Below are positions 1 through 5,853 of a stretch of DNA of 12,400 nucleotides, in pieces (position 1 is the first letter of the stretch; each line of letters starts with the position of its first letter). Under the pieces are notes generated by a model. The model had not been told where the DNA came from, searched no databases, and saw nothing but the letters and a program-made list of their open reading frames with translations. The stretch is from Treponema sp. (lineage in GTDB: Bacteria > Spirochaetota > Spirochaetia > Treponematales > Breznakiellaceae), in the NCBI GenBank assembly GCA_031275535.1, contig JAISOR010000169.1, forward strand, positions 1-12,400. The letters run 5' to 3'. The translations under genes were made by a program, and so were the position numbers.

Positions 1-36
1 GTTTCTCCGGGGGTATCCCGGATACGCCCTAAAACG

Positions 37-260
37 GCACGCGAAACATTGAGCGTGTTTTGGGAACACCGGTAACACCTCCCCCGCGCAAGCGGGTTCT
101 TTGGGCCCCGGAATAAGGAAATGGTTATAGGGCCCGCAAAAAATTGCCCGGTTTTTCCTTATATAGGGGGGGGAAAGAGGCGGCTCCCCGCATAATACGG
201 CTGCCAATCGACAGATTTCCCCGCCCCACGCGACACTTTCTTCACTCAACTCCCCACTCT
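37..260 (+). repeat. Intergenic repeat element, left copy (inverted partner at the right end)
   Basis: This stretch matches the reverse complement of about 12105-12343. The outermost 41 bases (37-77, beginning GCACGCGAAACATT) are identical to the reverse complement of 12303-12343. A second strong block, about 174-226, with the core CCGCATAATAyGGCTGCCAATCG, matches 12143-12195 inverted, with scattered differences. The DNA between the blocks is more diverged but still alignable, for example around ATAAGGAAA at 112-120. The inner end runs into a pyrimidine-rich tract made of TTCACTC-like units (about 236-276). No reading frame with protein character was found. It is probably a dispersed, non-coding repeat family of this genome; its function is unknown. 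Confidence 0.75.
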
Positions 261-277
261 TCACTCTTCTTCACTCA

Positions 278-305
278 TTGACGGATTTCCCGCTCCTTTT
301 ATAAT
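278..305 (+). promoter_or_regulatory. Sigma70-type promoter of thpR
   Basis: A -35 box TTGACG (278-283) and a perfect -10 box TATAAT (300-305) are separated by 16 bases. Transcription would begin near 311-312, just in front of a GGGAG ribosome binding site (312-316) and the ATG at 325. The promoter sits at the inner edge of the left repeat copy. Confidence 0.7.
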
Positions 306-324
306 GATACCGGGAGCGTCCTTA

Positions 325-897
325 ATGCGTGTCTTTGTTGCCCTGGAACTGCCGGGGGAATTTTTGCGGGCCCTCAAGAATAGCCTGGGGCCGTTACGGG
401 AAAAACATCCCCGGTTCCGCTGGGTGGAAGAAAAAAACATCCATATCACCCTGGCTTTTCTTGGCGAACTTGACGGGCACGGCCTATCCCTGCTGGAAGA
501 GGCGGTCCGGACGGCGGCGCGGACGGCCAGGGCGATTCCCATTAGCGCGGGGAGGCTTATCACCCTGCCCCGGGGAAGGCCCGCCAATGTGCTTGCCCTT
601 GGGCTTGAAGGGGGAAGGGAGGAGATCGCCGTCCTGGCTTCTTCGCTTGAGGAAGCCATTGCCGCCACAGGAAAAAGGGATGCCTATCCCTTTAGAAAAC
701 CGGAAACACGGCCCTTTACTCCGCATATTACCCTGGCCCGCAGGGGGGACCGGCCCATAGACCTGTCCCCGGAAGAACGGGAACTGCCCTTTCCTGCCCG
801 GGGGACCATCAATACCCTAAGGGTCTTCAGGTCCGAGCTGTTCCGGGAAGGGCCCCGGTACACATCCCTTGGGGTCCATGTCCTGGGAGACCGCTAA
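325..897 (+). CDS. thpR: RNA 2',3'-cyclic phosphodiesterase (ThpR/LigT family)
   Basis: A 190-residue member of the 2H phosphoesterase superfamily, cytoplasmic, which in characterised homologues opens RNA 2',3'-cyclic phosphates to 2'-phosphates and can ligate tRNA halves with a 2'-5' bond in vitro. Both catalytic HxT motifs are present: HITL at residues 40-43, followed by AFLGE, and HITL at 134-137, followed by ARR. The N-terminus MRVFVALELP is the usual family start and the length is typical. I chose the ATG at 325 over the one at 304 because the latter overlaps the TATAAT -10 box and would lie upstream of the predicted transcript start, whereas 325 has GGGAG eight bases upstream. It appears monocistronic: the next gene is 400 bases away with its own candidate promoter. 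Confidence 0.93.
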   Translation: MRVFVALELPGEFLRALKNSLGPLREKHPRFRWVEEKNIHITLAFLGELDGHGLSLLEEAVRTAARTARAIPISAGRLITLPRGRPANVLALGLEGGREEIAVLASSLEEAIAATGKRDAYPFRKPETRPFTPHITLARRGDRPIDLSPEERELPFPARGTINTLRVFRSELFREGPRYTSLGVHVLGDR

Positions 898-931
898 CCC
901 TGGGCGGGCCCCGGGGACTTTGACCCCAGGG
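898..931 (+). terminator. Possible stem-loop behind thpR
   Basis: CCCTGGG (898-904), directly after the thpR stop codon, can pair with CCCAGGG (925-931), and the GC-rich loop can fold further. There is no T-run, so a standard rho-independent terminator is not shown. The right arm overlaps the terminal repeat of the element at 926-1251, so arrival of that element could have created this structure. Confidence 0.3.
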
Positions 932-1251
932 CAACAGCATTTACTTTTACTTATATTCAAAGAGGAGCAGGAAATCCGCACGTGGTACTCGGATTAAGCG
1001 AGAAACACCCTCTTCCCCCCCATTAAGGAAAGACCGGGCAATTCTTTGTATTTCTTCGGGATACACCCGAGAAACCGCACCGGTACGGTGGAGAAAAACA
1101 TGGTGGGGTGGCGGTGTAAAATCCATAGGGGGGACCCCTTGGGGGGCCCCTATGGATTTTACAGCCGCCAGGACCCCAAGGAATTTCCTCACCGTACCGG
1201 TGTACTTTCATTTAGAGCATCCCGGATAAAGAGTAAATGCTGTTGCCCTGG
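926..1251. repeat. Nested palindromic element with 20-bp terminal inverted repeats (MITE-like)
   Basis: The ends are perfect 20-bp inverted repeats: CCAGGGCAACAGCATTTACT at 926-945 and its reverse complement at 1232-1251. Nested inside are a perfect 13-bp inverted repeat (CACCGGTACGGTG at 1078-1090 with 1190-1202), TGGGGT/ACCCCA (1104-1109 with 1173-1178), and a 22-bp stem with one bulge (1110-1131 with 1147-1169) containing a perfect 16-bp arm beginning GTAAAATCC. The element holds no convincing gene. Size, terminal repeats and lack of coding capacity fit a non-autonomous insertion-sequence derivative, but I see no clear target-site duplication at the boundaries. A structured RNA is the alternative. 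It fills most of the 400-bp gap between thpR and the radical SAM gene. Confidence 0.6.
1008..1043 (+). repeat. Internal repeat module shared with both window-end repeats
   Basis: The stretch CCCTCTTCC...AAGGAAAGACCGGGCAATT also occurs on the minus strand at 142-180 (within the left repeat) and on the plus strand at 12188-12220 (within the right repeat). The copies share a CCTCTT-C-rich-TAAGG-AAGACCGG-AATT order with small differences. It lies inside the left, unpaired part of the palindromic element, so the two repeat families share a building block. Confidence 0.6.
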
Positions 1252-1271
1252 ATTTTCCCCCTTGTCATAAT
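1243..1271 (+). promoter_or_regulatory. Candidate promoter of the radical SAM/DUF4130 pair
   Basis: TTGCCC (1243-1248) and CATAAT (1266-1271) are exactly 17 bases apart, four of six and five of six matches to the sigma70 consensus. The start site would fall near 1278, about 19 bases before the ATG at 1297. The -35 lies within the right terminal repeat of the palindromic element and the -10 lies just outside it. Confidence 0.5.
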
Positions 1272-1296
1272 ATCTAAACAGGTGTATAGTGACAGC

Positions 1297-2574
1297 ATGG
1301 ATTTGGGTGAAAAGCTGTCTATTTTGGCGGCGGCGGCAAAGTACGACGCTTCCTGCGCGTCCTCGGGGAGCGGCGGAAACGGGAGGACCGGCGGCCCGCG
1401 GAAGGGCGGACCCGGCGCGGCCCGGTTCGGTGCGGCCGTGCCCGCCGGGGTATGCCACAGTTGGACCGGGGACGGCCGTTGTGTAAGCCTCCTCAAGGTC
1501 CTCTATTCCAATGTGTGCCGTTTTGACTGCGCCTACTGCGTGAACCGGGCCTCGGCGGATACCCCGCGGGCCTCCTTTACCACCGGCGAGCTGGTGGACC
1601 TGACCTGCGAGTTCTACCGGCGCAATTATATAGAGGGGCTCTTTCTTTCTTCCGGGATATTTGCGGACCCCGATATCGTCATGGAGAAACTCATCGGTAC
1701 GGCCAGGAAGCTGCGGACCGAAGCGGGGTACGGGGGCTATATTCACCTTAAGATCATCCCCGGTACGGGGGAAAAACTTATCCGGGAGGCGGGGCTCTGG
1801 GCGGACCGGCTCAGCGCGAATATTGAACTCCCCACGGATAAGAGCCTACAGACCCTGGCGCCCCAAAAATCCGGCAAGGTGATCCTGGGGGCCATGGAGG
1901 ATGTTTCGGAGGCGGGGAAGGAAAACGAGGAGGACCGGCGGCGTATCAAATCCACCCCGGTTTTTGCCCCCGCGGGCCAAAGCACCCAGCTTATCGTGGG
2001 CGCCTCGGAAGAGGACGACCGGCAGATCATCTCCCTGTCCGGGGCGCTCTACCGGAAATTTTCCCTCCGGCGGGTATACTACTCCGCCTTTGTCCCCCTG
2101 GGCGCCCCCGGCAGGGGGGGAATTACGGACCCCCGGCTCCCGGACATCCCCGGCCCGCCCCTGGTCCGGGAACACCGGCTCTACCAGGCGGACTGGCTCA
2201 TGCGGTTCTATCATTTCGATCCTAAGGAAATTCTGGATGTCCCCTATTTAGACATCCATCTGGACCCCAAGACCGCCTGGGCCCTGCGGCGGCTTGACTA
2301 TTTTCCCATAGAGGTAAATTCCGCGGATTATGAAGACCTCCTCCGGGTTCCCGGCATCGGGGCGACCTCCGCCCGGCGGATCATCGAGGTCCGGCGTTCC
2401 CGGGCCCTGTCCTTCGACGGCCTCCGCCGCCTGGGGGTTATCCTCAAGCGGGCCCGGTACTTTATCACCCTCTCCGGGTCCTTCCTGGACCGGCCGGAGG
2501 ATCCCCGGCGGATCCGCCGGCTCCTCTCGGACCGGGACGGTGCGGGGCTGCAACTGCCCCTGTTCGACTTTTAG
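1297..2574 (+). CDS. Putative DNA modification/repair radical SAM protein (TIGR03916-like)
   Basis: A 425-residue radical SAM enzyme. The 4Fe-4S ligands are C74, C78 and C81 in a CxxxCxxC motif (CRFDCAYC), preceded by the family hallmark HSWTGDGRCVSLLK. Further family-like segments follow: FYRRNYIEGLFLSSGIF, GGYIHLKIIPG and SANIELPTDKSL. The C-terminus has a helix-hairpin-helix DNA-binding motif (about residues 340-367, with VPGIG at 351-355). The start at 1297 (MDLGEKLSILAAAAKYD) matches the family N-terminus; upstream in-frame ATG 1237 lies in the repeat element and before the predicted transcript start. Ribosome binding is weak. A Gly/Arg-rich insertion (about residues 28-48) interrupts the region before HSWTGDG. 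The family is reported to occur always paired with a DUF4130 protein, which follows 12 bases later. A role in DNA repair or modification is inferred in the literature; the substrate is unknown. Confidence 0.9.
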   Translation: MDLGEKLSILAAAAKYDASCASSGSGGNGRTGGPRKGGPGAARFGAAVPAGVCHSWTGDGRCVSLLKVLYSNVCRFDCAYCVNRASADTPRASFTTGELVDLTCEFYRRNYIEGLFLSSGIFADPDIVMEKLIGTARKLRTEAGYGGYIHLKIIPGTGEKLIREAGLWADRLSANIELPTDKSLQTLAPQKSGKVILGAMEDVSEAGKENEEDRRRIKSTPVFAPAGQSTQLIVGASEEDDRQIISLSGALYRKFSLRRVYYSAFVPLGAPGRGGITDPRLPDIPGPPLVREHRLYQADWLMRFYHFDPKEILDVPYLDIHLDPKTAWALRRLDYFPIEVNSADYEDLLRVPGIGATSARRIIEVRRSRALSFDGLRRLGVILKRARYFITLSGSFLDRPEDPRRIRRLLSDRDGAGLQLPLFDF

Positions 2575-2586
2575 GGCCCATAGATA

Positions 2587-3591
2587 ATGGAAATCTCCTA
2601 CGACGGCAGCCTCCGGGGGCTCTTCTCCCTCCTGGACGGGATTGTTAAGGGCGGCCCCCTGCCGGACCGGGTCCGCCGCGGCGGTCCCCAGGATCCGGCC
2701 CGCCCTTTCCGGGCGGGCCCTTCCCCGGATGCGGCCCGGCCCCCGCAATGTTCCGGGCAGGGGGAACAGCCGGACCTCTTCGGCCCCCCTGGAGGGCCGG
2801 GACTCCCCTCCCCTCTCGCCGAACCCCGGAACCCCCGGCGGGGAATCTCCGGGGAATACCCCGGCGAGCCCCTGCAATGGGAAGGGCTTGTCCCTTTTCC
2901 GTACCCCGCGGCCGGGGAACTTTTTGCGGTTTCGGCAAAGGCCTACGGCAGTTTCCTCTACGGGTGGATGAGCGAGTTCCCCATAGAGGCGGAACTGCTC
3001 TCTTTTGCCCGGCAGGTCCTCCTCGCCGCCCGGAAGGCCGGGGATCTTTGTTCCCCCGGGGCCCGGAGGGCGGCGGAAGGGGCCCTGAACGACCGGGGGG
3101 AGGCGGCGGTCAGGACCGTGTTGGAGGCCGCCCGCAAGGTCAGGCGGGAGTCGGACCGCCTTATGGGGCTCCTCCGCTTTCGGGTCTTCCCCGGAAACAT
3201 CCACATTGCCCGCTGCGCCCCGGACCATCTGACCCTTCCAAGCCTGGCCTGCCATTTTAGCCGGCGCTTCGGGGAAATCCCCTGGGCTATAATCGACGAG
3301 AAGCGGCGGCTTACCCTGAGCGGCCCCTCCGGGGCTCCACCCCGGCTCCTTTCCGGCGGCCCGGAAGCGGCGGGAGGGGCCCTTCCCCTTGCCCCATCGG
3401 CGGCGGGGGAGCCTTTGGATCCCTGGGATCACAAGGATCCCTGGGATCACAAGGATCCCTGGGAAGAACTCTGGCGGAATTACCACCGTTCCATAAACAA
3501 CGAAAGCAGGAACAATCCCCAATTACAGAAACAGTTCATGCCGGTCCGGTATTGGAAGTACCTGACCGAACTTACCCCGCCGGAAAGCTAA
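2587..3591 (+). CDS. DUF4130 protein, partner of the radical SAM protein (TIGR03915-like, probable DNA metabolism)
   Basis: A 334-residue protein starting MEISYDGSLRGLFSLLDGIV, as is usual for TIGR03915, and ending with the hallmark NNPQLQKQFMPVRYWKYLTE (RYWKYLTE at 321-328). The central part, from LFAVSAKAYGSFLYGW at 112 onward, follows the family. No uracil-DNA-glycosylase-like domain, to which some homologues are fused, is present. Residues about 22-105 form a Pro/Gly/Arg-rich low-complexity insertion with extreme GC, and residues 278-292 carry a DPWDHK repeat. The 12-base gap to the radical SAM gene and the lack of a good ribosome binding site suggest one transcript with translational coupling. 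The stop codon overlaps that of the convergent kinase gene. Function is unknown; action with its radical SAM partner on DNA is inferred from their constant pairing. Confidence 0.85.
   Translation: MEISYDGSLRGLFSLLDGIVKGGPLPDRVRRGGPQDPARPFRAGPSPDAARPPQCSGQGEQPDLFGPPGGPGLPSPLAEPRNPRRGISGEYPGEPLQWEGLVPFPYPAAGELFAVSAKAYGSFLYGWMSEFPIEAELLSFARQVLLAARKAGDLCSPGARRAAEGALNDRGEAAVRTVLEAARKVRRESDRLMGLLRFRVFPGNIHIARCAPDHLTLPSLACHFSRRFGEIPWAIIDEKRRLTLSGPSGAPPRLLSGGPEAAGGALPLAPSAAGEPLDPWDHKDPWDHKDPWEELWRNYHRSINNESRNNPQLQKQFMPVRYWKYLTELTPPES
3418..3464 (+). repeat. 18-bp tandem repeat inside the DUF4130 gene
   Basis: The unit GATCCCTGGGATCACAAG occurs perfectly at 3418-3435 and 3436-3453, followed by a partial third copy (3454-3464). 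It is in frame and encodes DPWDHK-DPWDHK-DPWEEL, duplicating the segment just before the conserved LWRNYHRSI region. Because the unit is six codons, copy-number changes keep the frame. Confidence 0.9.
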
Positions 3592-4961
3592 AGGGGTATC
3601 TCTATGATAAAGCGGGTTCCGGTGTCGCCGGATTCCTTATTGGTGTTGGAAAGGGTCTTTATGGTCCAGCCGTGAAAATCGATCACCCATTTTACCACCG
3701 CAAGACCAAGGCCTATGCCCTGCTCCCTCCTGGAGGAGGAGCCCCGGTAAAAGGTTTCAAAGATATGGGGAAGGTCCTGGGCGGCAATACCGGGGCCGTT
3801 ATCCCTCACGGTGATACACACGGAGCCGCCGGATTTCCCGGCCTCAAGGCTGATGACCGTGCCCTGGGGGGTAAAACGGATCGCATTGTTCACCAGGTTT
3901 TCAAAGGCCCGGACCATCAGTTTTTCATCAATAGGAACGGTGAGTCCCTGGGGCAGCCTGATATCAACATGCATCTTATGCTGAAAAAGTTCAGCGTCAG
4001 GGATGAAGCGTTCCGCAAAGCCGGTGAGGAATTTATGCAGATCCACATCCTTTAACTGGCTTCTCCATTCGCCCGAGTCCATACGCACATAGTCAATCAG
4101 ATCGTTTATCATTCCCTCAAGCTGATCCACCTTTGATTTAATGATTCCCGTGGCGCCCTCGCCTGACGCAAGGCTGGGGCTTATCCCGTCCTCTATGGCC
4201 TCGGCATAACCCCGTATCAGGGCCAGGGGCGTTTTAAGATCGTGGGTAACCCCCATGATAAACCGGGCGCGCCGCCGTTCCGCTTCTTTAAGTTCATCCC
4301 GCATCTGGTTCAGGGACGCCGTGAGGGACGTTATTTCGTTGCTGCCCCTAACGTCAACCTTAAGATCCAGATCACCCGCGGCGATCCTCCTGGTCGCATT
4401 TTCCAGGGCCTGGACCGATTTGGTGATGGAGCCGGCGATGAGGAAGGACATGACCACCGCAAAGAGGACTATCATGATACAAATGACGATGACAAAAAAC
4501 TGGGGATAAAAGCGGAACCTTCCCTTTGGAGGAGGGGGCTGCTCTTCCTGAACGATGCGGCTTAAAACAAAGCCCCTCCCCTCCAGCCACGGGGGGGAAT
4601 TAAGAACGAAGGAATGTCTTTTATCAACCATGTCAATCAGTTTTTCGGATCGGGCCAATTCCCCCACGGCCAGTTCCGGAATGGTGGAGAAAACAATCTG
4701 CCGGTTGCCGCGGAATACGGCAAAATCCGTATTCCTCCCGGCGCGGGACATAAGCCGGACCAGGCCTTCCCAGTCATGGGGGCTCATACTGCCGTCCAGC
4801 ATTTCCGCCACCTCTTCGTAGGCCGGCAGGGAATCGTTGATTCTTTCTTCCCTCTCTTCCCTTCTAATCATTTCAAAAAAAAGATACTGGACCAGTATGG
4901 CAAGCAGGGGGACCGCGATAATGCCGGTGATCAATAAATAAAACTGGGTCCTTATTTTCAT
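3588..4961 (-). CDS. Sensor histidine kinase (HAMP, HisKA, HATPase_c)
   Basis: A 457-residue membrane kinase. TM1 is about residues 8-28, followed by a short extracytoplasmic sensor region (about 29-150) ending in a proline run (QPPPPKGR), TM2 about 151-176, a HAMP linker about 170-222, the HisKA H-box GVTHDLKTP with phospho-acceptor H240, and a HATPase_c domain with N-box ENLVNNAIRF (N355, N359), G1 box DNGPGI (387-392) and G2 box GIGLGL (415-420). Length and order are typical of the EnvZ/BaeS/PhoR type. It overlaps the response regulator gene by ATGA (4958-4961), so it is its cognate partner. The small sensor region, with no recognised ligand domain, leaves the signal unknown; the divergent efflux operon suggests envelope or toxic-compound stress. 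The stop codon lies inside the end of the convergent DUF4130 gene. Confidence 0.95.
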   Translation of the reverse strand: MKIRTQFYLLITGIIAVPLLAILVQYLFFEMIRREEREERINDSLPAYEEVAEMLDGSMSPHDWEGLVRLMSRAGRNTDFAVFRGNRQIVFSTIPELAVGELARSEKLIDMVDKRHSFVLNSPPWLEGRGFVLSRIVQEEQPPPPKGRFRFYPQFFVIVICIMIVLFAVVMSFLIAGSITKSVQALENATRRIAAGDLDLKVDVRGSNEITSLTASLNQMRDELKEAERRRARFIMGVTHDLKTPLALIRGYAEAIEDGISPSLASGEGATGIIKSKVDQLEGMINDLIDYVRMDSGEWRSQLKDVDLHKFLTGFAERFIPDAELFQHKMHVDIRLPQGLTVPIDEKLMVRAFENLVNNAIRFTPQGTVISLEAGKSGGSVCITVRDNGPGIAAQDLPHIFETFYRGSSSRREQGIGLGLAVVKWVIDFHGWTIKTLSNTNKESGDTGTRFIIEIPL

Positions 4962-5656
4962 GACGCCCTTCCATCAGGATTTAAGCGGTAACCCATGCCG
5001 TATACCGTTTCGATGTAAAGCGGCCTGGCGCTGTCTTCTTCTATCTTCTTCCTGAGCCGCTGGATATAAACCGCCACGGTGGTAACATCTCCGTAGGCGG
5101 TTTGCCAGACCGCGTTGTAGATCTGATCCGGCGTCCATGGGCGGCCGCTGTTTTTTGCCAGGAACGCAAGGACCTCATACTCCCTGGCCGAAAGGGGGAC
5201 CCGCTCCCCGCCCCGGCGCAGCAGGCAGGCGTCGTAATCCAGGATAAAGGGCCCAAAGCCGAAGAGGTTGGCCGATGGCTTTTCTTCAAAGTCCCTGACG
5301 CGCCTCAAGACAGCCCTGACCCTGGCGACCAGGACTTTTGGCGAGAAGGGCTTGGTGACAAATTCATCGGCCCCGCCGCCGAGGCCGGTAATAAGATCCT
5401 CGTCGCTGTCCCTGGCGGATACGATCAGAACCGGCGTATTATTATCCTTCCTGAACTTTTGGAGGAATTCAAAGCCGTCCATGCCCGGAAGATTGATGTC
5501 CAAAATGACCAGATCGGGCTTCCATTCCCCCAGGAGGGCAAAGCCGGCCTCGGCGCTTTCGACCGAACGGGGTTCAAATCCGTCTTTGCTGAGGTATAGA
5601 GAAACAAGCTCGGCTAATTCTTTTACATCCTCAATAATCAGTATTTTTCCCTGCAT
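4958..5656 (-). CDS. OmpR/PhoB-family response regulator
   Basis: A 232-residue DNA-binding response regulator. The receiver domain (about 1-118) has the acidic pair E9-D10, phospho-acceptor D53 (LVILDINLPGMDG), switch residue S80 (IVSAR) and K102 (VTKPF). The C-terminal winged-helix domain (about 128-228) contains LSAREYEVLAFLAKN, the recognition helix region TTVAVYIQRLRKKIE and the family ending YIETVYGMGYRLN. The start is supported by GAGG about eight bases upstream. It is first in the two-gene operon with the kinase and is divergent from the efflux operon, from which it is separated by about 200 bp. By analogy with BaeR- or CpxR-like systems it likely controls the pump and perhaps itself; this is inference from gene order. 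Confidence 0.95.
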   Translation of the reverse strand: MQGKILIIEDVKELAELVSLYLSKDGFEPRSVESAEAGFALLGEWKPDLVILDINLPGMDGFEFLQKFRKDNNTPVLIVSARDSDEDLITGLGGGADEFVTKPFSPKVLVARVRAVLRRVRDFEEKPSANLFGFGPFILDYDACLLRRGGERVPLSAREYEVLAFLAKNSGRPWTPDQIYNAVWQTAYGDVTTVAVYIQRLRKKIEEDSARPLYIETVYGMGYRLNPDGRAS

Positions 5657-5720
5657 TCGGGCCTCTGCAAAAAACCTCCCGAAAAACCGGTATGGTTCTA
5701 AGGGGATCTTATGTAACTCC

Positions 5721-5750
5721 AGTATACGGATATTGTTTTTATTCCGGCAA
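5721..5750 (-). promoter_or_regulatory. Candidate promoter of the response regulator/kinase operon
   Basis: On the minus strand, TTGCCG (5745-5750) and TATACT (5721-5726) are separated by 18 bases, four and five matches to the sigma70 consensus. The transcript would start near 5714, giving a leader of about 58 bases before the ATG at 5656. Confidence 0.45.
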
Positions 5751-5764
5751 GCATAAATAGAGAA

Positions 5765-5781
5765 TATAACAAAAAGTTATA
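5765..5781. promoter_or_regulatory. Perfect dyad in the divergent control region, candidate operator
   Basis: TATAAC-AAAAA-GTTATA is a perfect 6-bp inverted repeat with a five-base spacer. It lies between the two divergent operons, upstream of the best candidate promoter of the efflux operon and about 15 bases upstream of the -35 of the regulator promoter. The position suits a regulator binding site. OmpR-type regulators usually prefer direct repeats, so another regulator is also possible. Confidence 0.4.
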
Positions 5782-5790
5782 GCCCTTTTA

Positions 5791-5820
5791 TTCACTGTCT
5801 ATATGCAAAATCCCAATAAT
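5791..5820 (+). promoter_or_regulatory. Candidate promoter of the efflux operon
   Basis: TTCACT (5791-5796) and AATAAT (5815-5820) are separated by 18 bases. The -35 is weak, as is usual for an activated promoter. The start site would lie near 5827, which fits translation from 5854. Other AT-rich hexamers nearby make this uncertain. Confidence 0.3.
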
Positions 5821-5853
5821 AAAACTATGATGAAAAAAACTTATGGGAGATTG

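Noticed and set aside
83..96. CCCGC-GCAA-GCGGG hairpin as terminator of a gene left of the window
   Set aside because: It has a short stem without a following T-run, and no gene is seen upstream within the window.
261..668. 135-residue minus-strand frame opposite the start of thpR
   Set aside because: It is Ser/Arg/Pro-rich antisense translation of thpR with no family character.
947..1192. 81-residue minus-strand frame within the palindromic element
   Set aside because: It runs through the inverted-repeat stems, has no ribosome binding site or recognisable domain, and is probably a product of the palindrome.
926..1251. Full insertion sequence or CRISPR array in the thpR-radical SAM gap
   Set aside because: There is no transposase-like frame and no regularly spaced direct repeats, only nested inverted repeats.
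2248..3522. Long minus-strand open frame opposite the radical SAM and DUF4130 genes
   Set aside because: It is Pro/Gly/Arg-rich without recognisable domains and arises because very high GC removes stop codons from the antisense strand. The plus-strand genes match known families.
5803..5853. Upstream N-terminal extension of the TolC-like protein
   Set aside because: No ribosome binding site precedes 5803, 5827 or 5830, codons are A/T-ending unlike the gene body, and the extension would overlap the best candidate -10 box. It remains possible.
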